A stretch of DNA of 64,000 nucleotides from NCBI GenBank assembly GCA_031002005.1, contig JARYHS010008074.1, positions 266,973,930 through 267,037,929 on the forward strand. The letters are read 5' to 3'. This document shows positions 42,715 through 53,046 of the stretch, in pieces. The notes below the pieces were generated by a model. The model was given only the letters and a program-made list of their open reading frames with translations, made no database searches and was not told the DNA's origin. The position numbers and the translations under genes were made by a program. Position 1 is the first letter of the stretch. The number at the start of each line of letters is the position of its first letter. This stretch comes from Vandiemenella viatica (lineage: Eukaryota; Arthropoda; Insecta; Orthoptera; Morabidae).

Positions 42715-44142
42715 CACAGACGGAAAAAAAAATCCCAACACCAAGAAAAAATTATTGTAGAGTAATGAAATTTGGACAATGCATTTGTCAAGTTAACATG
42801 TTTAATTGATTAAATTTTCAAGATCACAGGTTAATTTAAGCTCAAGAAAATGCATTTCAAATGTGAAATACTGTTAAATTAATAGCCGGTGTAACCTCCA
42901 GAATTTTGAATGCAAGCCTGCAAACGTGAATGCATTGTGTCATACAGGTTTCGAATGTCACTTTGTGGTATGGAGTTCCATGCTTGTTGTACTTGTGCTG
43001 TCAATACTGGGACGGTCAGTGCTGGCTGTGGATGATGCTGGAGTTGTCGTCCAATGATATCCCATACGTGTTCAATTGGAGACAGATCTGGTGATCTCGC
43101 AGGCCAAGGTAACATGTCGACACTCTGTAGAGCACGTTGCGAGACAACAGCGGTATGAGGACGAGCGTTATCCTGTTGAAAAACTCCCCCTTGAATGCTG
43201 TTCATGAATGGCAGCATTACAGGTTGAATTACCAGACTGACGTACAAATTTGCAGTCAGTGTGTTTGGTATAACCACAAGAGTGCTCCTGCTGTCATAGG
43301 AAATTGCTCCCCAGACCATGACTCCAGGTGTAGGTCCAGTGTGTCTAGGCCGCAGACAGTTTGGTTGCAGGCGTTCCCCTGGCCTCCTTCTGACCAACAC
43401 TCGGCCATCACTGGCACCAAGGCAGAACCTGCTTTCATCAGAAAACACAACAGATCTCCACTCCGTCCTCCAATGAGCTCTGGCTTGACACCACTGGAGT
43501 CGCAAACGGCGATGGCTTGTAGTCAGTGGAATGCACGCTACAGGGCGCCTGGCTCGGAGCTGTCCTTGAAGTAACCGATTTCTAACAGTTCGTTGTGTCA
43601 CTGTGGTACCAACTGCAGCTCGAATTTCTGCCGCAGACGCAGTACGATGCGCCACAGCTGTACGCCGAATACGGCGGTCTTCCCTCTCAGTAGTGCCACG
43701 TGGCCTCCCGGAACCCGGTCTTCTTGAGGCAGTACCATCCCTTGACCACTGCACCCAACAATCATGCACAGTGGATACATTCCGGCCAAGTCTTTCTGCA
43801 ATATCGCGAAAAGAAAATCCACCTTCTCGTAGCCCTATTACACGACCTCGTTCAAACTCGGTGAGCTGTTGATAATGGCTTCTTCGTCTTCTTAAAGGCA
43901 TTCTTGGCTAACATCAACTCACTATGTCAAATCTCAGCGGTAAATAACGTTCACAAACTTTACAGCGCGTATTTAAAGCAAACCTGATTTGCAAGCTCTG
44001 AGTAGCGCTACTAGCGCCACACTTATGCGCGAAGCGCGAAATTTGAATCGATGTCATCTTTCAGATGTATAAACACGCCTACCAAATTTCGTTTATCTAA
44101 CACAAGTCTTTCTTGGTGTTGGGATTTTTTTTTCCGTCTGTG
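42715..44142 (-). mobile_element. Tc1-like DNA transposon, apparently complete
   Basis: 1,428 bp. The ends CACAGACGGAAAAAAAAATC and its exact reverse complement match for about 34 bp (continuing through CCCAACACCAAGAAA). TA flanks both ends (42713-42714 and 44143-44144). One uninterrupted transposase gene lies between. It interrupts a unit of the ~170-bp array, which resumes with TAACCGAAATAG. This is the youngest-looking DNA transposon in the window. Confidence 0.95.
42879..43901 (-). CDS. Tc1-like transposase, full-length open frame (340 aa)
   Basis: Cut-and-paste transposase. An N-terminal HTH (ERGRVIGLREGGFSFRDIAE, residues 17-36) is followed by GRPRG (about 65-69, the AT-hook-like linker) and a second HTH region to about 120. 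The catalytic residues are Asp155 (VFSDESRF), Asp244 (QQDNARPH) and Glu277 (SPIEHVW). I count 32 residues between Asp244 and Glu277, against 34 in canonical Tc1. The length and the ending (QNSGGYTGY) look complete, and no stop or frameshift was found. Confidence 0.95.
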   Translation of the reverse strand: MPLRRRRSHYQQLTEFERGRVIGLREGGFSFRDIAERLGRNVSTVHDCWVQWSRDGTASRRPGSGRPRGTTEREDRRIRRTAVAHRTASAAEIRAAVGTTVTQRTVRNRLLQGQLRARRPVACIPLTTSHRRLRLQWCQARAHWRTEWRSVVFSDESRFCLGASDGRVLVRRRPGERLQPNCLRPRHTGPTPGVMVWGAISYDSRSTLVVIPNTLTANLYVSLVIQPVMLPFMNSIQGGVFQQDNARPHTAVVSQRALQSVDMLPWPARSPDLSPIEHVWDIIGRQLQHHPQPALTVPVLTAQVQQAWNSIPQSDIRNLYDTMHSRLQACIQNSGGYTGY

Positions 44143-44720
44143 TATAACCGAAATAGATAAATGAAGTATCATTCTAAAGATTAAGGTCTCCGCTGTGGTC
44201 ACATTTATATTTTAAGAGAGGAATTTTCTGAATGGAACCCTTAAAGGGCAAAAATATCAGTATTTCTAAATTGCGTTTTTTGTGTCTCCAGTCATTTATC
44301 TCCCTTGATAATTACCTCGTAAAAAAGGTATCAATTAAATGACTGAGGCCTTCCTTTTAATAAAGGATTTTTTTTTTAAATTCAACCCTTAAAGGGAAAA
44401 AGTATTAATATTTCTACAACGTATTTTTCTGTCACAAGCAAATTATCTCCCTTGATACCTAACTGAAATTGATAAATGAGGTATCATTTTAAAGACCAAA
44501 GTGTCCTCTTTGGCCACACCATATTTTATAAAACAAATAATTTTAATTCAACACTTGAAGGGCAAAAGTATTAATATTATTCCTTCAACGTGTTTTTTTT
44601 AATTACAAGTCATTCTCCTTTGTTACCTAACCAAAATCAATAAATGACATATCGTTTTAAAGATTAAGGTCTCCAATTAGGTAAAATCATAATTAAGAAA
44701 GAATTTTTCAAAATTTGGTA
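44143..44720 (+). repeat. ~170-bp tandem repeat array, right segment
   Basis: Continues with units at about 44290, 44437 and 44610 (TTATCTCCCTTGATA.., then diverged). Units become more degenerate to the right. In total about ten units remain across 37370-44720. Confidence 0.8.
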
Positions 44721-45270
44721 CTTCAAGTGGTTGCACATATTCAGAGCCAAGTTCCTCGAATGCAGCAGCAGATTTCACAGAGATGTCTGTAAACTGTTGT
44801 TTGTTTTTTTAAAAAAATAAGTAGCTTCTCGCATATTTTTTCTGTTACGGAAACATTTTTGTTTTGCTTTACAATTCCAATTTAAATATTTTACTTGCAC
44901 AGCAACACATATCAGAGAGATGTTGATATACTGTGTGCTTTTTATTCAGGTTGGTTGTATTCTGTTAAAGTCAGTGACAATTTGTCGTACATACACTGTG
45001 TTTTAAATTTATCTATTTCGTAATATGTTGTAGGTATTTTACATCTATTACACTACACAAAATAAATATTTGCTACTTTTCATTATATTTCAAGCATTCA
45101 ACCTCGCTCTTCATCATAGTTTATTCGTGAAGTTTTCATGTTTGTTGTCTAGTATAATAAAAAAATCATTAATTTACTGAAATAATCGTGAATGATACAA
45201 TTACAGTAAAAATCTTGGTTTGGACTTGGAACAGACTTTTTGTGCACATAAGAAAGTTGCATGAGGAAAG
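44721..45270. other. EloA: AT-rich spacer, nothing recognised
   Basis: No coding or repeat signal I can name between the tandem array and the G-rich element end. Confidence 0.45.
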
Positions 45271-45400
45271 ATAAGGGGGCGTCCATAAATTACTTGAGGT
45301 GAAATAGGGGGAGAGGGGGGCAGGTGAAATCTCACCAGGGGGGGGGGGCGGGGTGTCTAGGGGTGAGACCTTAAAAAAAAAAAAATCTCAAAAAGTTGTG
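45271..45400. repeat. G-rich low-complexity stretch, probable transposon end
   Basis: AGGGGGCGTCCATAAATTAC at about 45271 resembles a terminal sequence I have seen in insect repeats. It is followed by G runs of 4, 6, 11 and 4 bases separated by short spacers around a GGTGAAATCTCACC palindrome, and then an A tract. The G runs could fold as a quadruplex. No second end was identified. Confidence 0.45.
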
Positions 45401-45478
45401 AGGTTGAGCTTTTTCCAGGTCTTTTAACCTTCATTTTCTGATGTCTGCCGCGAGGTTTGACAGTGTTTCTGTTGTGTT

Positions 45479-45718
45479 TCAAGATTTTAAGTCTATATCT
45501 GTTTTCTGTTTTTTCTGGGCCAAGGATCTTATAATTTTGTGTTCTTCTTTCAAAATGCTTTCTAGGTCACCTTTTCTGTGCAGTGTTAAAGTTTCGCTAG
45601 CATACAGGGCTTCAGGTTTGATATCTGTGTTGTAATGTCTGACTTTTGCATATATGGACAAACATGTTTTATTATATATGTTGTAGGTTCTACCGTAAGC
45701 GCTCCCAAGTTTTTGCAT
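45479..45718 (-). pseudogene. LINE C-terminal piece
   Basis: IKPEALYASETLTLHRKGDL corresponds to the Y-A-SE motif region downstream of LINE RT. It overlaps the end of the RT piece in another frame. Confidence 0.7.
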
Positions 45719-46214
45719 GCGAACTTCCTGTGCTATTTTCTCTCCTCCTGTGGGTTCGATGATTTCTCCAGATACTTGAAATATGGGACTCTCTCAATTT
45801 GTCCATATTTTGTGACCAGATTTTGAGTGAGCAGATGAACTTGGTTTTTTGGAAGGATATTTGTAAGCCTGCTCTTTCAGCGCATTCTTTGAGAGTTTCT
45901 ATCTGTTTAATTGCTGTGTTCTCGTCATCTGCTAGTATTGCGCTTTTCCAGTCGTTCGGTAATTTTTCTATCTGCCAGATCTCTGTAATGATTTGTGTGA
46001 ATTCTTTAAGTGAATTTGGTCCAAGATTTTTCAATAGTTCTGCATTAATACCATCCTCTCCAGGTGGTTTGTTGTTTTTAAGTTTGAGAATATGTCTGTA
46101 GATTTCCACTTGTGATGGTAGTGGGGATTCCGGATAGGTATAGGTGGGGGTTTCCTTTGGGAATCTTGATGGGGGTTCAGGGCAGTTGAGCAGTTCAAAA
46201 AAGTATTTTAACAA
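45690..46214 (-). pseudogene. LINE reverse transcriptase with in-frame deletion of the palm
   Basis: The frame reads LKNNKPPGEDGINAELLKNL and LPNDWKSAI, the start of the RT domain, then passes without interruption into LADDENTAIKQIETLKECAE, which is the catalytic A-D-D block and what follows. The roughly 150-180 residues normally between these motifs are missing, yet the frame is kept. Confidence 0.85.
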
Positions 46215-46237
46215 TTCTTGACAGTTTTCCTGATTAG

Positions 46238-46447
46238 TTAGTGCGAGCTTTCCATCCGATTTCCTGAAGTGTAAGTTTTGAGGAGTATATCCTTGGATTG
46301 TTCCTGCAAAAGTTCTATAAGGGTATTATAGTTGCAGAAACTTTCTTCGATGGAATCTAGGTGCTCCTTCAGGTACTTTCTCTTGGTTTGTCTGATGATT
46401 TTCATCACTTGTTTCCGGATTTCATGAAAGTTCTGCAAGTTTTCCAC
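46238..46447 (-). pseudogene. LINE endonuclease-RT linker fragment
   Basis: Open minus-strand piece (KIIRQTKRKYLKEHLDSIEE) located between endonuclease remnants and the RT start, typical in composition of this part of LINE pol. Confidence 0.5.
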
Positions 46448-46916
46448 TGATTTTTGCTGTTGTATTTAAGAAAAGCTTCTTTGTGTTCCGATAGTGATTT
46501 CTCACGTTCTGAATCCCACCATGGATGTCTCGTATTCTTTTTCAGTGGTATTAGTATTTTGGCCTTTTGTGTAATTTTGGTGTGGAATTATTCCCAGGTA
46601 TCTGTTTGTTCTTTCTCCCATTCACTCTCAGGTTAGTTTCCCTGATCCTCCTTGTGTCAAATTTTTGTAGGTGTGTATTTTTCTGATGTATTTTCTTTGG
46701 GGTGAATTTCATTTTAATTCTTGTTAAATAGTGGTCTGTGTCTATGTTAGCCCCTCTGAGGACTTGAACATCATAGACTTCTTTTTGTAGAGGATAAGAA
46801 ATGGCAACGTGATCAATCTGATGTTTACCAAGTTCTGATATGGGGGATCTCCAGGTCTTTTATTTTTGCGGATCTTTCCTCAAAGAAGTTGACATGATTT
46901 TTAAGTTGCTGTGTTG

Positions 46917-47171
46917 TCATATTTCAATAATTCTTGTTTGTGAATCTGTGGGTGGGATATTTACCAATGGTTTTCCGATATTCTTTTTCTTTTCCGAGTT
47001 GTGCATTAAAATCGCCAAGTAAGATCTTTGCATCCTCTTTAGGGATTTTTTCCATGTTTTTCTCAAGTTTGTCCCAGTTTTTTTCAGTTTCTTTTTGTTG
47101 TCTACATTTGTTGGTGCGTGGACATTTATCAGTGTGTGCTTTTTGTTGGCACATTGTATTTGCATGGTCAT
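46917..47171 (-). pseudogene. LINE endonuclease remnant
   Basis: Contains LINVHAPTNVDNKKK and, one frame away, ILLGDFNAQLGKEKEY, the GDFN motif of LINE endonucleases. At least one frameshift lies between them. Confidence 0.8.
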
Positions 47172-47890
47172 GGGATTGTTGTTTATGGGAGAGACCTATC
47201 TGATTGAACTGGATATGCTTTTGTGTACCATAAAGGCCATACCCAGAAGTGGGGCGCCATTAGCGATTCATTTTCCTGTTTTACTCCTAAATATGCGCTA
47301 GTTGGCTTAGTCTATTGTGTCTTCATCGGTGAATTGTGTTTCTTGGAGTGCTAGTTTCTTGATTTTTCTGTCGATCTATTTCTGATGCTAGAGTGTGTAG
47401 TTTCCCAGGGTGAAGTAGGGTGTTGATGTTTAGGGTACCAATGTACATAGGAGTTTGTATGGAAGTCTATCAGAGAACTATGACTTTATCTGTGTTCGTG
47501 ATTGCCCGGATTCCTCAGAATCCGAATACCCAGTTGTCATCTGTCGACAGGTGGATTGGTTACCACCTGGGGTAATTTTGTCATTACTCTCATGAATCAT
47601 CATGGCTTGTGATTAAGATGTTTGTCCAGTGTTTCCACTGGGAAGTTAGGGATTGTCAGTTCCTAGAGCACAGATGGCAGCCGCATCCACTGGGTTTTGG
47701 TTCTACCCACATCAAGGATAGTTCTTCCACCTTCTTCACTGTTGGGATTCATAATCGTCATCCACCGCTGAAGCTGTTGACCATCCTAATGGTTCCCCCA
47801 GTTGGTCGACTGTCCCGCCCAAGGGGTTGGAGTTCGACCGAGGGGTGAGGGTCGGTTTTGCAGAGGTCTGTTAGCATGCATGTAATATAT

Positions 47891-48492
47891 GGAAGGTCCC
47901 AGGGGACAAGACTGGAATGTGGACTTATGTATTTATATATATAATAACCTGCTTCACTGTGTACAAGTACTTAGTTTGATTTTATTGATTAAGCTCAAGA
48001 TTCACACCAGAAGTGCAATTTCAGTTGTAAAGACAGCCAGAAATATTGTTATATGTGTTGAAAAGTAAGCTTGAAATACAGATACAAATACAGATCACTT
48101 TACGAGCACATTTTGCTATGTTGGCAAATACTTGCAGTTATTTAAGTTTTTCATACATTGAATAATAGTGCTAATATTTGAGTGTATCGCCCATGCGAAA
48201 ACAGGAACTTATAAGATAAAAATTAAGAAAACATGCTTTGCACGTGAGTATTCTTGTGTGTGAAGTGGTGCACTTGGGCTCAGTTCTCAAATTTTGAAAT
48301 CTGTTTTAAAATGTATTAGAGGTAATATATTTCCACACAGACAGATTTATTTTAGGATTCCGGCTGATCACATCCAATTTTTTAAAAGTACTACCCAGCC
48401 AGTCATGTGACTATAAAGAAGTATCCAGTTGATATGAAAGCAAACATATTAGAATAGAGATAGTTAGGTCAGTACATTTGTTTGGTTAGATA
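47891..48492. other. EloA: AT-rich spacer, nothing recognised
   Basis: About 600 bp without coding potential or a recognised repeat between the LINE 5' end and the next Tc1 remnant. Confidence 0.5.
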
Positions 48493-49474
48493 CACTGAAG
48501 TGCCAAAAGTCATAGGATAGGAAGATTCAAATATCTGGTGGAGGTAGCAATGTGGAAGAAATGAATAAATGTGTCATGTGGTGTGAACATATTGGTTAGA
48601 CCCTAGATGACAGGAAATGGGTTGAATTGTCAGATAGGTCATGATTACAGTTGAAATGAGCTAATGATGAGGTTTTAGTGTGGCACAAACCCCCCACGAG
48701 TCTATGGACTCGTGTCTTTTGGAAGGTACTGCATAAGCTTTTGGTGGCTCCATCCTGGTATGGACTGTGTTTACTTGGCATGGTACTGGGACCATTTTTC
48801 AAACTGAACCAACTGTTGACTGGAAATGGTAATGCTCAGCTACTTGAAGACCATTTTCAGCCATTCCTGGCTTTGGTGCATGTTCCCAAACAACAATAGA
48901 CTTTTCCACGACGACAATGTGCCATATCATTGGGCTGAAATTGTTCATGATTGGTTTGAGGACCATCGTGGACAATTTGAATGAATGTTTGGCCACAATG
49001 ATTGCTAGACATGAATCCAATACAACCTATCTGGGACAGGGTCGAAAGATCAGTTCATGTCCTGTATTGGAAACTCCTTTGCAATTATAGATGGCTGTGG
49101 AGGAAGCAGAGCTGAATATTTCTTCAGGGAACTTCTGAGTTCTTGTTGAGTCAATACCATGTTGGATTGCTGCACGCTGATGAGCAAAATGGGCCCCACA
49201 CAATCTTAGGAGGTATCTCATAACTTAGATTTCCAGACATGAATCTGATATAATATATCTGGACATGATGCAAAGATCATTTCATGCTCAATGTTCTGTA
49301 TTGGAAACCCGTTCACAATTATGGATGATGTGGAGCAAACATGGCTGAGTTTTTTGTCAGGTGACTTCTGACTACTTGTTGAGTCAATGCCTTATTGGAT
49401 TGCTGCACTTTGTTGAGCAAAATGGGGTCCCACAATCTTAGGATGTATCCCCATAATTTTTGACACCACAGTGT
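48493..49474 (+). mobile_element. Decayed Tc1-like transposon
   Basis: The ends CACTGAAGTGCCAAAAGTCA (48493) and, inverted, CACTGTGGTGTCAAAAATTA (to 49474) are imperfect TIRs flanked by TA (48491-48492, 49475-49476). The central HTH-encoding part is missing. The block AGACATGAATCCAATA..TGGGGCCCCACA (about 49007-49205) is repeated as a diverged copy at 49235-49440. Confidence 0.85.
48600..49205 (+). pseudogene. Tc1-like transposase remnant
   Basis: Short translated pieces in changing frames match the second half of a Tc1 transposase: GLCLLGMVLGPFF (from MVWG-xxxx-LGPL), LLEDHFQPFLALVHVP, LDMNPIQPIWDRVERSV (from SPDLNPIEHLWD, with Glu changed to Gln) and a C-terminal HADEQNGAPHN. No start or HTH, many stops. 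Confidence 0.78.
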
Positions 49475-49839
49475 ACATACATGAAGTGAAAGGGTTATAT
49501 TCTATCTTGGCATCTGAAAAGAATGTAAGCAAACAAAACTTATGACTGTTAGATGTTCATGGGACTGTACAGTTAATGACTTTCTGATTTTGATAACTAA
49601 TTTTGCGTGCATAATCAGCACTTAAATATCAGTGCACAAATTGCTCAAAGAATACATTTTTAAAAAACAAGAAGAAGAAAAGATTTAACTTAAATAGCTG
49701 ACACTCATCATAAACAATGAAGATAGTGCACATGGAATAGAATAAACATTGTTTCTCACTAGTATTTTCTTTCATTATGCCAATATATTTTTTGCATGTC
49801 AATTTTTTTAATTTTATGAAAGTTACTTTTTTTTTTCAG

Positions 49840-49937
49840 GACAAAAGTATATTCTGGTGTGAAGAGCAATAAAAGTTGGAGCAGCGTTCCAAGTCTTTTT
49901 GAAATTTGTGTTAGAGTATTGCAAGAGAACATTGACG
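49840..49937 (+). CDS. EloA: Elongin A, next internal exon
   Basis: 98 bp with a strong polypyrimidine acceptor TTTTTTTTTCAG|G and donor GACG|GTAAGT. The first G completes the Arg codon left open at 13067. The exon then encodes TKVYSGVKSNKSW and VPSLFEICVRVLQENID and ends one base into the next codon. This corresponds to the vertebrate segment with MQVYSGSK and IRVLKNNID, which directly precedes the Elongin C/Cullin-binding BC-box region. That region should be in the following exon, which I do not find in the window. Confidence 0.82.
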
Positions 49938-50287
49938 GTAAGTTAAAAATTTCGTTATTTAGTAGTCTAGATTTCAGCAATTGCTTATATCTAAATTATG
50001 TGATATGTATAATTCACTCATATTCAAAACTCCTTCGCTGCATGTGGTGGAATGACAACACATGGCAAATGTCTTAGTATTCTTACTTTTGATTTCCTTT
50101 GAATTTTCAGTAGCTACCCAACCTAAACTTTGCATTGTGTTCAATTTATGGAATATTTGGCCGCTTTGGGTACATAGAAAGTGGGTAAAGGTTAAACTTT
50201 TGAAAGTTGTGGATGAGAAGTGAGTTGATCATTTGACTTAAATTCGTGAGGGCTTAATTTTATTTTGTAATGCACACTTTACCCATG

Positions 50288-50319
<32 letters not shown>

Positions 50320-50940
50320 CTAGTACCAAATAATAACATCAATAAGTAAAAAGTATAAATTCCATCTAAAAACTTCTTTTAGTAAGTACCTTACCTTTTG
50401 TGATCCATTTTTTTTACTTGTTTTAAACCAATATAGAATTTGAAACATATATAATATAGTTAAGTAAATAATTATTGGTAATAATTGAATAAGAACATAC
50501 TGAGAAGCAGTTGTTCCTTTGGTCAGTAATTTGGTACACACTTTCCTGAGGACATGCCTTTCATGAAAAGTGCATATCAGAACAAAAAGAAACATACCTT
50601 TAAACATAATGCCAAATACAATTTGTCATATGCAATGACATGGGCAGCACATTCTAAACATCTCTTTGACACCAACCATAGCATCTGCAGCAATGAATGT
50701 AAAATCACTGACAATTTTTTGTGACACCATTTGAATACATTCTTATACCCTTACAACAGATGCAGTACAGTGGCAAAGTTTTCATTAATTCAGTTGCAAT
50801 ATATGTACTTCCAAACAATGATTGCTAAGAGCATTTTTCATTCTAGACCAAGATGCAGATCAACCTAACCAGCTGTGTGATGTGAGCATTTGAAAATGGT
50901 TCTGAAAATGCCTTACATCAATCATCATTTATTATACAAG
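49938..50940. other. EloA: Next Elongin A intron, start; poly-T tract
   Basis: AT-rich sequence with a T tract of about 33 at 50288-50320. The minus-strand 95-codon frame at 50320-50607 is AT-biased and without domain signals. No further Elongin A coding sequence was detected. Confidence 0.5.
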
Positions 50941-51170
50941 GTTAGGCCATTTTACATAGAGACCAAATTCGGAAGAATGCAGGTTTGAATCCCCATCCGG
51001 CCATCCAAATTTCAGTTTTACATAATTTATCCAACTCGAGGAGAATGGCAGGACAGTTCCTCCAAAAAGTTTTGATTAAATTCTTTCGTGTTTCTTGTTC
51101 CCAGTACTTTTCAGCATCTAATGACCTAGATCTCAATGAGGTGTAAAGCCATAAGCAAGGGAAAAAAAAT
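50941..51170 (+). mobile_element. tRNA-derived SINE (family A), decayed
   Basis: B-box-like AGGTTTGAATCCCCATCCGG (50982), CCATCCAAATTTCAGTTTTA, then ..GATCTCAATGAGGTGTAAAG and CCATAAGCAAGGGAAAAAAA at the 3' end. It belongs to the older subfamily with the GAGGTGTAAAGCCATAA tail. Confidence 0.8.
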
Positions 51171-52589
51171 TGCTTCACTAGTATATATTTTATGCCCTTG
51201 ATATGCACATTTTCTGATACATTACAGCCTAAGGAACATCTATACAAAATTTCACATCACAGAGGAGTACTATTTAAAAAAAAATACATATTAAAGCAAT
51301 GAAATATATCCAATTGAAGTTAAATAGCTCAAAGTCTGGAGAACTGCATACAAGTTATTTTGTAAGAAATGTCTGTTATTACCTATGACATAGAAATATA
51401 TTCAAATGGTGTTACAAAAACTTGACAGAAATTCGCGTCTGCAAATGCTATTGTTAGCAGCAAAGATACCAACTGTACTGCCAAAGCTATCGCATAGAGT
51501 AACTTCCTTGTTTTATTACATCTAAAGTATGTTTCTTTTTTGCTTTAATATGACCTTCTTTCAAAAGGTATAAACGCACATCCTGTGGAATGTGCATACC
51601 ATAATCCAGACCAAATGGACAATAAATTCTCAGTACCCTCCGATTGGACCACTGCCAAATTATTCATGTATAGATTGATGCTTGTATAATAGTATTATCC
51701 TAACCTGCAAAGAAGTGTGGAATTATATCACTAAGCATAAATATTTGTTATGATTACAACTGTGTCACAATGAAAAATACCATTTCCATATTAGTTAGCT
51801 AAAATAAATCACATTTTAAAATGTTGATATGGAATAAAACAGCAAAATGTTATCAGGTTTTAACAAAGAAAACTTAAAAATCACAATTTACTTATGCTTA
51901 TAGAAGTGTTAATGTATGATGTAGTGGTTAGATTAATTTATTCCATTTATTTTAATTTATTACATTTCTGAAACCAGGAAATAAATACCCCGACCAAAAA
52001 ACAATATACTCAGAATCAAAAGACTAGTAGTAATCTTAGATCTGTAGTTCTTTAAGTTCAAAGATGTTTACAGTATATTAAATATTACTTATTACATTTG
52101 ATTCATTTAAAACATTTATTTTAATGTACTACATTTCAGAAAACTGAAGAATCAAATAACTGAAATTAAAAAATGAAGCAGAATTTGAATAGTAGTAGCG
52201 TGATCTTTTGTCGGTATTTCTTGAAACGAATGCTCCTCTCAAATACAGTGTGATCTGTGGTGTAAATTTGACCCATCTTTGAAATGATTATAATTTCTTG
52301 CTCCATTTGTTGGTATATTAATGCCCTTTTCTGCAGATTTTAAGCTGGACTATATTCTCTCAAATTTGGAAACACCATCTAAATAGCTGTAGTAGTTTTT
52401 GCATGATACCATTTCAAACTATCAGACACATGCAACTCACTTACAGATTTATAATAGTAATAATCTAATATTATAATAAGCAACTCTGGGTCATCTATGA
52501 CGTATGTCATGCCACGACGGCACTCTGTGACGTCTCACTATGTCGTCACGCTTTTCGTCTTATTGTTTTCAGTTTATGATCAGATTTGT
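51171..52589. other. AT-rich intron DNA, nothing recognised
   Basis: No gene or element that I can name. A short CpG-containing stretch around 52497-52555 (GACGTATGTCATGCC..GTCGTCACGC) stands out from the AT-rich surroundings without an explanation. Confidence 0.4.
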
Positions 52590-53010
52590 TGTTCTAGGTT
52601 CAGTTTTATTTAGCTACGCATCAGTAAATAAATTGTCAGAACACTGAAAGAAAAGTACGTATTCAATTTAAATTGACATATTAATTATTAGTTGCTTTTT
52701 CTTAAATAAATAAAATGCAGATTTTTCGTATACACTCTGGACAGCGATTTTGTTATAGTAAGCTAACATTACATCACTTTCAAGATAATGAACGTTATTT
52801 GACAAAAATTGTACTTAGCGATGAAATGAATTGCTAAAATGCTGCATTCAACAGGTCATTTTTGACGGGTTTACAAGATATTTATATCCAATGTAGATTG
52901 TTAAGTCACTTTTATAATATACTGGAAGGAATTATTTGCTGAAACATTGAAATAAAGGTATGTACTGTGTTTAAATTAATATATTAATTATTAGTGGCTT
53001 TTATTATTCA
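52590..53010 (+). repeat. Dispersed AT-rich repeat, two diverged units
   Basis: GTATTCAATTTAAATTGACATATTAATTATTAG near 52660 (quoted in part: TTAAATTGACATATTAATTA) and TTTAAATTAATATATTAATT near 52968 are related. Related units lie at 59200-59310 and 59760-59870, each preceded by TTTAGCTA(C/T)GCA and GAATTG-C-AGAACA-type text. Confidence 0.55.
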
Positions 53011-53046
53011 TATAATTATATCACATACATGTAAATATTTCCAGTA

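Larger units (their letters stand above)
45420..47890 (-). mobile_element. LINE with internal deletion, minus strand
   Basis: Minus-strand order: a GC-rich 5' part (47600-47890, CCCTTGGGCGGGACAGTCGA), endonuclease remnants (46840-47310), RT start and end (45690-46214), and a C-terminal piece (45479-45718). Total about 2.5 kb, shortened by deletion of most of the RT palm. Confidence 0.8.
13068..49839 (+). other. EloA: Elongin A intron, 36.8 kb, filled with transposable elements
   Basis: Bounded by donor GTATGT (13068) and acceptor TTTTTTTTTCAG (ends 49839). The upstream exon leaves two bases (AG) and the downstream exon supplies G, giving an Arg codon. The phases therefore agree with direct splicing. 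I found no Elongin A-like coding stretch inside the intron. All elements listed between these coordinates lie in it. Confidence 0.75.

Noticed and set aside
43137..43574. 145-codon + strand frame
   Set aside because: It is antisense to the intact Tc1-like transposase.
50320..50607. 95-codon minus-strand frame after the T tract as a host exon or gene
   Set aside because: AT-biased composition, no motif, no splice pattern.
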